NCBI GenBank assembly: GCA_029207755.1
Contig: JARCOQ010000003.1
Coordinates: forward strand, 86,447,994-86,511,993
Length of the DNA stretch: 64,000 bases
Origin: Chamaea fasciata
Lineage: Eukaryota > Chordata > Aves > Passeriformes > Sylviidae
Reading direction: 5' to 3'
Part shown: in pieces, positions 34,481 through 46,473 of the stretch
Position numbering within the stretch: the stretch's first letter is position 1
How the letters are laid out: every line of letters begins with the position of its first letter
The notes under the pieces: model-generated
What the model was told of the DNA's origin: nothing
Databases searched by the model: none
Seen by the model: only the letters and a program-made list of their open reading frames with translations
Position numbers and translations under genes: made by a program

Positions 34481-37400
34481 TGCCTTAGTCAAGATTAAAG
34501 AACAAAACATACAACTCTTGAGAATATACTCTTTGCAACATACCCACCAATCCTAATTTAACTCAACTAAAAACTAGTTTGTCTCTACTAAACCAAATAA
34601 TATTTTGCAAAATATAGGAATAAATAGCATATTTTATTATTTTAACAAGTACATTCTTTTTTTGTACTATCATTTAAAAGTGTTAACCTCAATGCAATGA
34701 GTGATAACATAGTACAGTGACTAATAAACCTACTTGGAGTGAGTGATTTCCTGCTTTGATATGCCACCTATTAGCACAACTTTTTGACTCAGAATAAAAG
34801 CCCAAATATATTGCTTTCAGCTCAAAAATAAAAAATCATATCTTTTTTAGAATTAATATCTGGGGTTATTTTTGGATATCACCTCTTTACTAGTCATCCA
34901 AACAACATTGTACCAAATCTTTGCTTTACTAATGAGTATCTAGAGTCCCAAAGGAAAATATGGAAAACTAATACTTCTATGGATAATCAAATCTAGAAAG
35001 ACCATATTGAGCCCTTTGACAGAGTCCTGGAGCAGATGCCTAAATTGAGTGAATCATTGTTTCTTCCTTAACCTCAATTGTAATATTGCAGAAGAAATCA
35101 GGACTGTAAGGAAGGAAATAAAAAGCAAAAAATTAAAAAATTGAAGGAAAAAAAATCAAGCAAAGATTATGCCTTGATTCTAGAAATATAAGTGTTAATA
35201 AGCCCTACTGTTTTCTACTCATTCTCTGATCCTGAATTTTCCATTCATTGAAGCGGTTAGGTTCTCAGTAAATTAGTCTTGTTCTTCATTGTGCATTTGA
35301 TCAATTAGCAGGTACCATGTGCTTTAACTTCTTTTAAAAGAATCCAGTGCAATATGGTAGAGGAATATTTGACCCTTATGTATAATGCTACAATAAATTA
35401 AAATAAAAAAAAAAAAGGGATAGCTATTTACATCCTCATGGTCAAATATTTTCTAGAGGTGTGTGATGTCAATTTGACTTCTGTCACTGATGCAATATGG
35501 TAAGTGTCTCCTCTGATTTCGCTTCAAATTTTTTCAGCTTGTTGTGCTGATAAGAACACTCTGGGGCATTTCTCTGAGCTGGATTATTTCATACCTTGAG
35601 TATAGAAAATTCAAAGAGATTTTCTGCTTTGGAATTTGGGATTGCTTTACTTTGTTTCTCTGTTAACAGCTATTGGTTTTTAGTATCATTCAAAAGCAGT
35701 ATTTTAGTTACTTCTGAGTACAGCTACCCTGAGACTGCACAGAAAAAAATATCTATAATACAAAACAGACTTAACCACACAGAAATAAGAAAAGCACACA
35801 GCTTGTCTCACTCTTACACTAACCTTACCTGTCCACATACACCTGCGGATTCATACAGGCATTCCAAAAGTTGTGAATACTGTGGATAGTTTGAGAAGAA
35901 TAAAATAAATCCAAATATAGCACTCTCTTTCAGAGAGAAAATATTAATTTCAGAATTAATGAAGAACATTTACAAAGTAGTCATAAATCTTCACAGTTGT
36001 TATTGATCCTCCGGAAGAATCTTGTTGCAAATGAAATTCTCATTCCCAGGAAGTTGTAGGTGCAGACATCTGAATTCTGTCTCCTAGGTGAAACGGTTAT
36101 GTTAAATAAATGCAGAATAGGCTTATACAAAATCTCCCATTTGAATTTCACCACTTGTTTGACTTGATCTTGTGAAAACAGTGCAATTTATTTGCATGTA
36201 CAGCTGTAATTCATTGTATTTGATGTTTCTTCTCTTTTTAAAACCCAAAAGCCTCAGTGCTCTTGTATACAGCATTCCCACTGAAGACTTGATTTCACTT
36301 ATACATTCCTATCTGCAGTACTATTTTATAAGGTAGTTGTAGACAGACATAAAATTTACTAAGGAGTTTAATTAGGTAGAAATTTTAGCTTAAGGAAAAC
36401 ATTTTTTCTATGGATAAATGTCCATTCGCCTAAAAAGCACCCTTGCAAGAAGAAAATACACTCACTATTTCTTGTAAGCATATTTCAAGTTGAATGTGTT
36501 TTCTGTGTTAACTGTTCACAGACAGAGTAAAACATAATGTGAATGGAATGCAAGAAAATACTTTTCTGTGTGATAATGGTAATACAACCACAGTTCTGTT
36601 GTTAAAAAGGTGGCATTGCACTACTGTAGAAGCAGGGCTCTATTTTCTTGATAGGCACTCTAAAAACTTTCATTACTCTGGTTCAAATTGAAACATTTAG
36701 GGAATTTGTTACAGCTAGATCACACCATTCTTTCAGTAAAAAACTAAGCCCTGTATACAATTACTGAGGGCAATAAAATGTACTATCGTAAGATCAATGA
36801 GGTTTGAGATGTCTATATTCTCATAAGCTAAAGAAGATAATCAGTATGATAATTAGAGCATGTTAATTACTCTCCACTAGCAACAAAAAATGCAAATTAT
36901 ATACAGAAGGATATTAATAGCAGTTACTGCTCAATATTGCATGACTTTTCCATTAAGTACAATAAGAAAAATTGTTTAAATTACAGAAAATTAGAATAAT
37001 GAAACTGTAATATTAAAGAAGCTTAGGTTTCCAGTCAGGCTGTGGAGGGAATCATTAGGAAGTTTTCTGAGGATGTGATAGTCTCCATACAGGTTAGGCA
37101 AACTTCTGCAGTACACTGGGGAAATTTTAGGCATTGTTTTATTTTCACTAGGTAGAACACGACTGGGTATTCTGTCTCAGCTGGAAGCAGTACAATAACC
37201 TGTTCTGAATAATGTCTGTGCTGTAAAACAGTTCAAAAATTTCATCCCTTTCACCCTTTCTTTTTTTTTTTTTTTTCTTCCTCTGGAAAACAAAGATTGA
37301 AGTTTTTTATGATAGAGCTTTTTTGAGAGCAAACAAACTAAAAAGGGCTAATAAAATTCTGACCCATGGAATTATTTAAAACCAAAGATTGGAGTCTCTT

Positions 37401-37860
37401 TTAGACTGAGAATTTGCACCAGCACAAGAAAAATAGTCATAATAGAAGTGTATGATTGTTTTTTAAAGTGTATTTTAAGGACTATTGACATTATTGAAGC
37501 AGTGACATAGCTTTCACTGTCAACTACCAATGAGCAACAGATAAAGAAATACTAACTTTTTAATCAGTTAGGTGGGGTTGTTTTTTTTATTTTTATTTTT
37601 TTTTTAACATGAGGGACAGTCCTCCATACCTATTCCAGGCATGTTTTATGAAGCATTAAATCAATTCACAATTTCCCCAGGAATTCAATAAGCCTCTAAA
37701 TATGATCATTGACATATTAATTTAGGTTCATGAGACTAATCCAAAACATATCCATCATTGACTCAATGTAAGACAAACGAACATTTTACAAAAAGCTTAA
37801 AATATGGAAAAAAACCCATAGACTTTGATAAATACTTAAAAATTATTTCTTCTGTTTGGG
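34481..37860. other. Unique AT-rich DNA
   Basis: No gene or clear repeat. Runs of A near 35403 and of T near 37260 and 37580 are simple low-complexity tracts. A 97-codon plus frame at 35596-35889 has no recognisable domain. Confidence 0.4.
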
Positions 37861-37864
37861 AAAA

Positions 37865-37896
<32 letters not shown>

Positions 37897-37984
37897 AGAA
37901 AAAAAAAAAAAAAAACACACACAAAAAACCCCAACCAAAAACAAAACAAAACAAAACACAAACAAACAAACAAAAAAAAAAAAC
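37861..37984. repeat. A-rich tract grading into CAAA units
   Basis: Long A runs broken by single G, then CACACACAAAA, CCAAAAA and CAAA/CAAAA units. Frames over it are pure lysine or phenylalanine artefacts. Confidence 0.95.
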
Positions 37985-38852
37985 CCCACAAAGCACACAG
38001 TTTGAGTTTTCAAGGCATCACATTATGTTTTTTTAAAATATTTTGATTTCCTAGTGCCTCAATATTCTCAGGTTGCTATTGGCATTCCAGTAAATTGTAA
38101 GATTTAAGACATCTACAGTGCTCTCAGTGTGAGGGTTTTAAGGGTTTTATGTATGCAATAAATGTCTTAAACTCCCATAGTCACAGAAGTAATGGAACTG
38201 AAATTTTTTAAAAGAATTTTCTTGGTTTTGGATTACAACAAAGGCTGTGCCTGCTTTGTTATTGTTTTCACATGTTATCATGAAAAATTGTTTAAGTTTG
38301 GTAAGAGAGATAAAAAAGGGGTGGTGGAGTTTGCTTTTTGCATTCACATGTATTTGTTTGGTTGGGTTGTTTTTCCCCCCCCACCCACCTTGGATGTTCC
38401 AACTTTTCCAGAAAAATGGTGCACTTCAGATGGACTCCTGTATAAAAGAAGAACAAATCTTCATGGTAGATGAGCTGACTTGACCAAAGAGAAGTGAAAA
38501 ACAGTAAAGGAATTTGACACAAAATCAAGATATCAAAATAATTAGGATATACATACTATAGAAGAAATTATTTAACTATTGGTTGACCTAAAGTGTTAAC
38601 CAAGAATAATTAAATAAAGACTTTTTATAAGCATCAGTTCAGCCTAACTAAAATTTGAAACTAAAATTAATATGACTGGAATGATGAAGCATTGATATAT
38701 TATAAGTCTATCTATACTGACATGATAAAGAGATGTTTATAATAGACAGATGTAATATACCAAAAAGAGAAATTGATAACAAGTAGTAAAAACAAACAAA
38801 AAACATCAAGATCTATAACATTTAAGGGAAACAAACATAACTAAAATATTTC
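37985..38852. other. Unique AT-rich DNA
   Basis: No gene recognised. A short CCCCCCCCACCCACC run lies near 38375-38390. Confidence 0.4.
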
Positions 38853-39673
38853 TGCCGTATAGTTGAAGACCACAAGTAGTGAGTGGATGTTGGCTAGCAG
38901 CTAAGCTCCACACAACTGCTGGTTGACCCTAACCCTCAGCCCACCAGGATGGGGGAGACAATAGGAAGAGAAAAGGAGAGAAAACTCATGGATCATAAGG
39001 ATAGTTTCATAAGTTAAGATAAAGAAAAGCAAAAACAAAAACAAAAACAAAAACAAAAGCAAAAACGAAAGCAAAAGCGAAAGCGAAAGCTAAAGCAAAA
39101 GCAAAAGCAAAAGCAAAAGCAAAAGCAAAAGCAAAACAAAACCCCCCCAAAAATCAAACCAAACCAAACAAACAAAAAGCAAAAAAAAACCCAAACAAAA
39201 AAACCAACGAAATACCCCCAAACAAACAAACAAAACAACAACAACAAAAAAAAAATAAAAGAAAAAAAAAAAGAAAAAAAAAAAAAAAAGGCCAAATTTA
39301 TGCAAGGGGAATCACTCAAAACCCTCCACAAGAAGACTGATACCCAGCCAGTCTTCAAGAAATGGCTGAAGTCCCCCAAATAATCCATTGGGGTTTTATT
39401 GTTGAATATGGTATATGCCATGGAATATCTCTTTGGTCAACTCAGATCACTTCTTCTGTCTTTGTCTCTTCCTAGCTTCTTAATGACTCCAGCCTACTCA
39501 CTGTGAAAGCCGTGGGAGAAACAGGGAAAACCTTGGCACTGTGCAAATGCTGCTCAGAAACAACCAAAACAATGGTGTGTTATCAACACTGATTAAGTCA
39601 CAAATCCAAAATCAGCAGTATATGGCCTGTTAGGAAAAAAAATAACTCCATCCAAGCCAGAGCCAGTGAAACA
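38853..39673 (-). mobile_element. ERVL-type LTR, minus strand, diverged
   Basis: Matches, in reverse, the well-known avian ERVL LTR. Recognisable segments are CAGCTAAGCTCCACACAACT, CACCAGGATGGGGGAGACAA, GATACCCAGCCAGTCTTCAA, CCTAGCTTCTTAATGACTCC, GGTGTGTTATCAACACTGAT and AATAACTCCATCCAAGCCAG near the end. The central part has been replaced or expanded by a 265-bp A-rich array. Ends are decayed (the left edge is approximate) and no target duplication is visible, in agreement with an older insertion than the 7.2 kb LTR. No internal genes follow. Confidence 0.85.
39026..39290. repeat. Hexanucleotide array AAAAAC/AAAAGC, A-rich
   Basis: Starts with AAAAAC units, changes to AAAAGC units with some AAAGCG variants, then degenerates to mixed AAAC, CCCC and long A runs. 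It sits inside the ERVL LTR. The 135-codon phenylalanine/cysteine-rich minus frame across it is an artefact. Confidence 0.95.
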
Positions 39674-39879
39674 ACAGAAGCAGAATTTAATAAATATCAA
39701 AAAGAAAATCTTAAAATATTCATTGGTTTATTTACCAGAGGAAAATAGTAGACTTTTAAATATCAATGGTAACAGAATTGTAGAAGTTCTATTAAAGGAA
39801 AATTTTGGGCCACTTTGGTGAATTTTTAGTATGTCTGGAACCACTGTCAAATATCCTCAGGAGAAAAGACAACTGATGA
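39674..39879. other. Short AT-rich spacer between two repeats
   Basis: About 200 bp between the ERVL LTR and the next CR1, with nothing recognised. Confidence 0.4.
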
Positions 39880-40600
39880 GGAAATAGGAAAAATAAACAA
39901 TGACCTTGATATCAGGACAAGTTGTGAACTCAGCAAGTGTTCAGACAACACTATGAAATGTGTTCATGGAGGGTGTTGGTGCATTGGAGGGCAGGACAGC
40001 TACTGAGGAGGACCAGACTTGCAGAAACTGACTGACAGAATTTGACTGACAGAAAATTCAGGAAGTCTAACAAAAGCAAATGCAAAAAAAAAAAAAAAAA
40101 AGAAAAAAAAAGAAAAAAAATGCACCTGAGAAGGATTAAACCCATGTACAGGTGACCATCTGGAAGGCAGCTTTGCAGAACAGAACCTAGAGGTCCTGAC
40201 AGACACCAGGGTGATCATACACCACCAATGTGTGCTAGCGTTTTGCGTGCCACACAGGGAAGAGTTTTGCAAACAGATAAAAGAAAGTGAACCTTGTCCT
40301 CTACTCAACACCAGTGAGACCATGACTGCAGTGATGTGTTTTCACAGAATCTGGGCTGCCCCTTACAAAAAGACATGGGCATCCTGGAGACCATGCAGGA
40401 TGCACAGGGCACCACGTCTGTCATGGGGCTGGTACACATCATGGACAAGGGGAAGCTGAAAGACCTGGACAGACAGTGGAATGAGTGTCAAACCCTGGAG
40501 GTAATTCAAGCCTTGACTGGACACATCCCTGTATAACCAGACCAAAATAGTCCTGCTTTGAACAACCTGAATAATTTTTCTTTTAACCAGAATAATCATC
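39880..40600 (+). mobile_element. Old CR1 LINE fragment, plus strand
   Basis: Segments in CR1 order include AACTCAGCAAGTGTTCAGAC, GGTGCATTGGAGGGCAGGAC, GGTCCTGACAGACACCAGGG, CACAGAATCTGGGCTGCCCC, CTGTCATGGGGCTGGTACAC and CCCTGGAGGTAATTCAAGCC. A 39-bp A-rich run interrupts it at about 40083-40121. The 3' end is diverged, without a clear octamer tail. Frames within it are short and broken. Confidence 0.85.
40083..40121. repeat. A-rich run inside CR1
   Basis: Three A runs separated by single G, sitting in the middle of a CR1 fragment at a point where CR1 is not normally A-rich. Confidence 0.9.
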
Positions 40601-40783
40601 TGATCATTTGATTTTGTATCATCTTTCTGCGCAATTTTTAATTTTGCAAATAATTTGGAAGCAATTTGAAGAATATAGTAAAATCAGATCTGTACATTTT
40701 TCACTACAAATACTGAAGATTATCCTTATGTTATTAGCCATAGCCTACTGAAAAAAAACCCCTATATTACAGGAATATTGACT

Positions 40784-40789
40784 ATATTA
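40784..40789. repeat. Left target-site duplication ATATTA
   Basis: ATATTA lies immediately left of the LTR and is repeated perfectly at 41293-41298 just after its ...GCAACA end. Confidence 0.7.
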
Positions 40790-41292
40790 TTTAGGAGAAA
40801 GGAATACAGGTGACCTTGTCCCTGATAAATAACAGTTGTGTTAATTACCCAATACAGCCTCGCCCCTGATGAGTCACAGCTGTATCCAATAAAGATACAT
40901 AAGTGTGATAAAAGGGAGTGGGTTAGGTGGTGAGGGGAAATCATGAAGAAGAAGGATCCTGAGGAGAGAGAATCACTGTTGTGAGGTTGGTCTGGGTCTG
41001 CAGTAAGAGCCTGTTGTTGGAACCTGCAGCCATTGTCTAGCTAGGTGAAAGCCTGCAGTCAGAGTCTGCAAACTAATACCTGCAGTCATAGTTTAGCAGG
41101 AAATAATGAGCAGTCAGAGGCTGCAAGGGAAACCTACAGTAGGAGCTTGCTGTAGCCAGAGTCAGTGAATAGTTGGAGTCAGGATGACTAAACTGCAAAG
41201 AGGACTAAACCAGGACCCTTTTCACGTTGTGATAAACAAGAAGTCTGTGTCCTGGCTCGTTTCTACCCTCTAACAAGAGAGTTGCTGCAACA
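40790..41292 (+). mobile_element. Solo LTR, ERVK-type, 503 bp
   Basis: Bounded by a perfect 6-bp duplication ATATTA, the length typical of ERVK-class elements. It ends GCTGCAACA. The start reads TTTAGGAG, which would be TG-type with one change. On the plus strand it has an AP-1-like TGAGTCA (40870-40876), a CCAAT box (40886-40890) and a TATA-like GATAAAAG (40907-40914), and near the other end GATAAA (41231-41236) as possible polyadenylation signal. The middle (40985-41165) repeats a CCTGCAGTCAGAG-like motif with loose spacing of about 40 bp. No viral genes are attached. Confidence 0.75.
40985..41165 (+). repeat. Loose tandem repeats within the LTR
   Basis: Variants of CTGCAGTcAgAGcCTG occur several times (for example CTGCAGTAAGAGCC, CCTGCAGTCAGAGTC, CCTGCAGTCATAG, GCAGTCAGAGGC, CTACAGTAGGAGC) at roughly 25-45 bp spacing. 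They look like degenerate internal duplications in the part after the promoter. Confidence 0.6.
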
Positions 41293-41298
41293 ATATTA
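41293..41298. repeat. Right target-site duplication ATATTA
   Basis: Perfect match to 40784-40789, adjoining the LTR end. Confidence 0.7.
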
Positions 41299-42208
41299 CA
41301 GTTATCAGGAAAGCATTTTGCTGGAGAAATCTGAACACAAACATACAAAGTTATATAGGAGCATTTCTATAATCTTGGAAGAGTGATGATTTGGAAACTG
41401 GGTGTTTGATACACAATAGCCGGAGGCACAAGCAGTTTGTACTTTTAGATGGCATATCTACTCCATACAAAGACAGAAGAAAAAAGAAAAAGAAGTAACC
41501 CAAAATAGTCTAGACTTGCAAGATAGAACACCTTTCCTCGTGTGAAGGGCTCTGTGAACAGTGTGTAGGGTGGATATATTGTTTTGAAAGCGAAGAGAAA
41601 AAACTTATAGCAGTCTGACAATAGTAGTAGACAAAAAAATCTAATGGCATCCCTGGTGTAGACTGAGGGGTATTAAGTTGTAACAATGCTTGATGCAAGA
41701 TCCTTAATTGCTAGTTTGTAATCTAAAAATCTTTGTGTCTAGAATTCAAAGAATTCTCACTCTACTTTGATAATAAACGAAAGTATTTCTCTGAAACGGT
41801 TCATATCTTTGAAATCATTAACTAACAAGTAATTTTCTCTCTTTCTTTTCTCATTTGGGTGTTATTTAACATCTAAAAACAGTGTTGCAGCAATATTGAA
41901 ATCTTGTTAAACATTCCATAACTGAAATTTTTCAATCACAGAATTATTGGTGCAATTTAGAACATTTGCAGATGAAAATAAGCTGTTGCTGACTACACAA
42001 TAGAATTCATGGTTTCTGTTTCGTAACATCATTAAATTGCAGGCAGGCAATTCTTCTTAAGAAAACACTATTGCCATAAACTAAAAAAAAATATTTTCCA
42101 CTACATATACATTTCATATTAGTATCATGAATTCTTTGGCATTGTATGCATTTATAATTTGCTTGTTCATATTGAAACCATATCAATTGAATTTTGGAGT
42201 TAGGTTAT
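41299..42208. other. Unique AT-rich DNA
   Basis: No gene or recognised repeat between two LTRs. Confidence 0.4.
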
Positions 42209-42836
42209 TGTGAAAGACTGGAGGAGGATCCTGGTTCAAAACATTTCATGCTCATGTGGTGGAAGGGTCATGTCAGGTCTTGCCCTGGCAAGGCAATGCC
42301 CTGCTCCCCTCCCCCAGGTCCTGTACCCCAACCCTGAAGTGGGGCCAAACCCTGGCATGTGGGAGGCAATACTACATACCCTGACCCTGGAGGCCCTCAC
42401 CCAGCTCCTGAGTGGCCTACTGACTGGAAGAGCTATATGGGAGAAGGGCCCAGGAAACCCATAGGGTACTTAAGCCAGAACATGAGGTGCACACAGGTCT
42501 TGATCCTACCTCTTCTTGGGTTTAAAATCAGCTGAAACTCTACTAGAGCCATGGGTGATATCTATATTTGTTCTTTTCTGTATCTCTTCTCTCTTTCTTC
42601 TCAAAGTTTGAGTAACTAACAACTGGATGAATCTGAGTTTGCTATGTGAATGCTTTGTGAAATGCCTTTTTTTACATTTATTTGCTTTATTTGTTGCTTT
42701 AAACTTTGGCTAAAGTTTCCTTATTTTCTGAAGTTTGCCAGTAAAGTTTTTTTTCTTTTGATCTCTTAAGGACTATCTTGTTGGATACATAGAAGGATCT
42801 CAAGCCTTATTGATCAAGCTCTGGGGCCTCACATTT
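42209..42836 (+). mobile_element. LTR-like element, plus strand, about 630 bp
   Basis: Starts TGTGAAAGACTGG and probably ends CACATTTACA. A GC-rich first half (42220-42480) passes into a T-rich second half with an AGTAAAG polyadenylation-type signal at 42740-42746, the typical U3-R-U5 gradient. The TATA-like GTACTTAAG near 42467 could be a promoter element. I found no matching flanking duplication, so ends are tentative. The 84-codon frame in the first half has no viral motif. Confidence 0.6.
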
Positions 42837-44284
42837 ACACAGCCACATTAATCACAGTTTTCTGGTAGTTGTTTTACAGCGTACAGATGCAGCACATAGT
42901 TGGATTTGGCAAATCCAACACGTCCCATACAAAAAACTTTTCTTTAAATAAGTGCATCTACTTTGAGTACACTTGAAAAATACGAATATGAATGATGCTC
43001 AGATGCCTTAAGCATTCATTTATTTTGTAATTTAAAATTCTGTTTAGGAAGATAAAAATGAATTCCAATGAGATCTTCTATCATAAAAATATCCTCCTTA
43101 CTGAATGACTGCTGTTGATTTACCAGTTAAAGACTAGGAATGCTATATAATGAAAAGAAAATTGTTGAAAAGAAAAACACATGTGGTAGCTTTTTTTTTT
43201 TTTTTTTTTTTTTTACTTTGTAGGGGAGAAAAAAGCATGTTAATAAGAGAAATGGCAGAGAAATACAGATATTTGGAAATTACATATAACCAATTAAGAC
43301 TGAAATGACACTCTTTTGTTATAAATATACAATTTCTTTATACCTATCAAACACACACATCTGGAAAATAAAAAGAAGCAAAAAAGAAGATAAGAATGTG
43401 GTTAAGAGGAGGTCTAAGAATGAATGCAGATAAAACATTTAAGGAATGGGGTTTTTTTCAGTCAGTGAGAAATGATCTCTGATAGATTGTTTTGCTTCTG
43501 TTGTACTGAATATTAATGTTTGGGCTTCAGCAGAATTCTCTAAAAGTTCAGATCAAACTCAAAATTCTATTTGATATTTATTTTAAAATTATATTTAATT
43601 CATATTTTTTACAATCATCAGTTTTCTTTTCACAGATTTATACCTAAGTATAGCCAGGATTTCCAGACTGTCATAAAACAATATAATGACAGAAATTCTG
43701 TTGACAATGAAGAAATGAGGAATTGACGCATGTCTGTACAGCAAGCATCATACAGGATTTTAAAAGATATACAATAATTCAATATCATACTAGCTGTTTA
43801 AAAAGCAAATATAATATTACAGTCATCAATAACCAGGTACTCTTTATTCTTCATCTATAACATGTTATCATTAATGATAGTTTGGGTACCTAGAAATACA
43901 TAAAAAGATAGCGATTTTCAAATTTAACCAATAATATTTCCTGATCAATCCATGGTTCCAATGATTCATTTACAGCTGCCTGTCCATCATCTGGTGGTTT
44001 GTTGTCTCTCTGTCTAAAAGAAGTACTTATATGTGAGTCATCTTGTATTTGTTATTGTACATATGCTCCTATTAATACTGGATGAAAAAGGTTTAGTCTC
44101 CATTGAAATGGGGTTTATGTCACTTTTCTTTATATTTAATTAATTTTATTTAATTTCCTAGAGTCAATAAAGGAATACCATAGATATGATGTGTTATAAG
44201 ACTACAATGGTATATAGACATGAATCCTGACTCTGTCTGCACTTACAGAATTGTGAGAACTGTCCAGATCTGGGTAAAAATTCT
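42837..44284. other. Unique AT-rich DNA with a 24-base T run
   Basis: No gene recognised. A run of 24 T lies at 43191-43214; no sequence resembling a processed gene copy lies next to it. Confidence 0.45.
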
Positions 44285-44775
44285 GACCATAGAAGCACAG
44301 AATAGTTCAATTGAGAAGGGCACTCAGGAGATCACCAACCTCCTGCTCAAAACAGTGTCCAGCTATGGGGTCAAACCACGCATCTCAGGGCTTTATCCAA
44401 TTGAAGGTAGAAGAAAATCCAGAGATGGACACTGCACAATATCTCTGGGCAACTTCCTCCATGTTGGACCATGGTCATGGGAAAAAAGGTTTTCTTCACA
44501 CCCAGTCTGAATAGCTCCTGTTTAATTTTAAAACTCTTCTCTTGTCTTTCTGCTATGTAATGCTATTAACAGCCCATCTACCTTTTCCTGTATATATCAG
44601 GTGCTTCTCTAACATACCTGAAAGTCTTTTCTTTCCTGGAGAGAACAAGCTCATATTCCTCAGTATTCCCTCATAGGTCAGGTGCTCCAATGCACAAGCA
44701 CCCTGGTGGCCTCTGCTAAAGTCACTCAAGTGTAGCAGTATCTTGCTTGTATTGGGAAAATAGAATACTTCCAAT
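44285..44775 (-). mobile_element. CR1 LINE, minus strand, 3' part
   Basis: Begins AAGCACAGAATAGTTCAATT, then CAGGAGATCACCAACCTCCT, GAAAATCCAGAGATGGACAC, ACAATATCTCTGGGCAACTT, TCATAGGTCAGGTGCTCCAA, consistent with reversed CR1 from the terminus into the end of ORF2. The middle is AT-drifted. Overlapping frames of 67-96 codons are not genes. Confidence 0.85.
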
Positions 44776-45527
44776 TGGATTTGAAACAGTAGCCTACATG
44801 TGGTCTATGGAATACCTAATAATATATTTAATAAAACTTGCCTCTCAATCCTTTGTGTGAACTGTGTCTTTGTCTTACAGCTAAATATTCCCCAACGACT
44901 CCAGGTAGAATCTCTGAAAAGAAAACCAAAAGACTACTTCTAAAAGAAATAGAAAAGCATCAGGAGTTTTTAAGATTCTTAATTTCACTTTTAATTATGT
45001 CAGTAAATTCTCTCCAAAGTCTTAATGTAAACAGGTCAAAAGTAGGGGAAAAGAGGCATGGTTTGACCATACCTAATACCTTGCTTTTTTTTCACTTCAT
45101 CTGTGGAAATCTTCACTTCTGGTGCAGAAAAAAACCAGAACTAACTCAGGATGTATTCATGTAGATATTCATACAAATCTGTCTTAGGATCTTGCCTTTA
45201 TTCTACAGGCAGACCGTTCCCACCTAGTCTCAAAAAAGAACAAGGAATAAATTGTGAAATAGGAATTTAAAGACTGCTCATGGGATGATGAACTGTATGA
45301 AATACAGCTTTAAATTATACAGCTGAAAAGCACTTCCTTCTGTGTGACTAGGTATGATATTTTATGTTCCAAACCCTGTTATGTGTAAAAATAGAACACA
45401 GTGTTGTCTCTCTATCTATACAAATAATTTATTAAACTAATTATAACCTTAACAACTCAATGAAAATACAGACCTTTTTCAGTTCAGTTACAGCAATACT
45501 ATGAGATTAGGTTCCTTTTGGGTTTAA
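44776..45527. other. Unique AT-rich DNA
   Basis: No feature recognised. A 108-codon plus frame (44838-45164) has no familiar domain and ordinary AT-rich composition. Confidence 0.4.
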
Positions 45528-45579
45528 GGCTGTTGGACACGATCTCAAAGGTCTTCTCCTACATTGTTAATTCTGTGAT
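45528..45579 (+). mobile_element. CR1 LINE 3' tail, very short
   Basis: About 50 bp: CTGTTGGACACGATCTCAAA, GGTCTTCTCCTACATTGTTA and the terminal ATTCTGTGA of CR1. An extreme 5' truncation. Confidence 0.75.
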
Positions 45580-46075
45580 GCTGTTGACAATTTCAGAAAA
45601 AGAGGTGAGGGTGGCACGTGGGGCTGCCAGCCTGCTGCCTGTTTCAGTGGGAGAGGGACATCAGTGGGTGGAACCTTCACCTCTGGCCTTGGTTATTCTT
45701 AGGTTCATCTTTATAAATAAATGTTCTCATCCATTTAGCATCCTACTCCTGGACTGAAGTTCTTCCAGCCCCATGCACACAAAGGGCTATGCATTGTCAG
45801 GCGGTGACGGAGGTGGGGGTGTCACCCCTTCCCCAGTGGGGCCACCACGGAGCTGAAGCTGGGGCAGGGGAGGCAGCAGCCACTGGCCCCAGCACAGGGA
45901 TTAAACCAGCAACACCAAGATCAGGCCATGACAACACTGAGCCCCAAAACTTCCAGGTTAACACACAGCTGGGCCACCCCCTTTACAGGCTGACAGGATA
46001 TTTACTGGGCTACAGAAGAAACATATGGGAGTATAATCCTATTAAATACATACATGTGTCTCCATACTGCTAATC
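45580..46075. other. Unclassified GC-richer block
   Basis: Clearly GC-richer than its surroundings (45600-45680 and 45790-45990), separated by an AT segment containing TTTATAAATAAATG. The mixture resembles a decayed LTR with its AATAAA near 45715, but I cannot name a family, orientation or ends. The 79- and 94-codon plus frames through it have no recognisable domain. Confidence 0.35.
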
Positions 46076-46473
46076 CTTGTTTTTCTATCAGCTAGGTAAT
46101 GATTCACAGCTATGTTCTCATAAAAAACAAACGATGCAGCAAACTGTAGATAAACTGTTTTTTCTCCCCTCCTTCACGCTTAATTCTGAACTTTTACTTG
46201 AAAACTGAAAGACCAACTTTATGTCCTTTCCCAACAACAGCTGATTAGGGAGCAGAATATGCTTTACTCTTCCTTTCATTGCATGCAGTCTAATAACTCT
46301 TTACTTTCCACTGATTATGCTACCTAAATTAAAGTGGTTTGTGCAAAATTAATCAGCAATACAAACAGATTTATTTCTTCCTGACTGACTAAACTAAATT
46401 TGGTCACAAAACTGGAATAATAGAATTAAGTTGCTTGGAATGTTTTTGATGACAATGACATGAAAAGATGTCC
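46076..46473. other. Unique AT-rich DNA
   Basis: No feature recognised. Confidence 0.4.

Noticed and set aside
39014..39421. 135-codon frame rich in phenylalanine and cysteine
   Set aside because: It is produced by the A-rich hexanucleotide array within an ERVL LTR.
43191..43214. 24-base T run as the A tail of a minus-strand processed gene copy
   Set aside because: No coding-like sequence or flanking duplication lies beside it.
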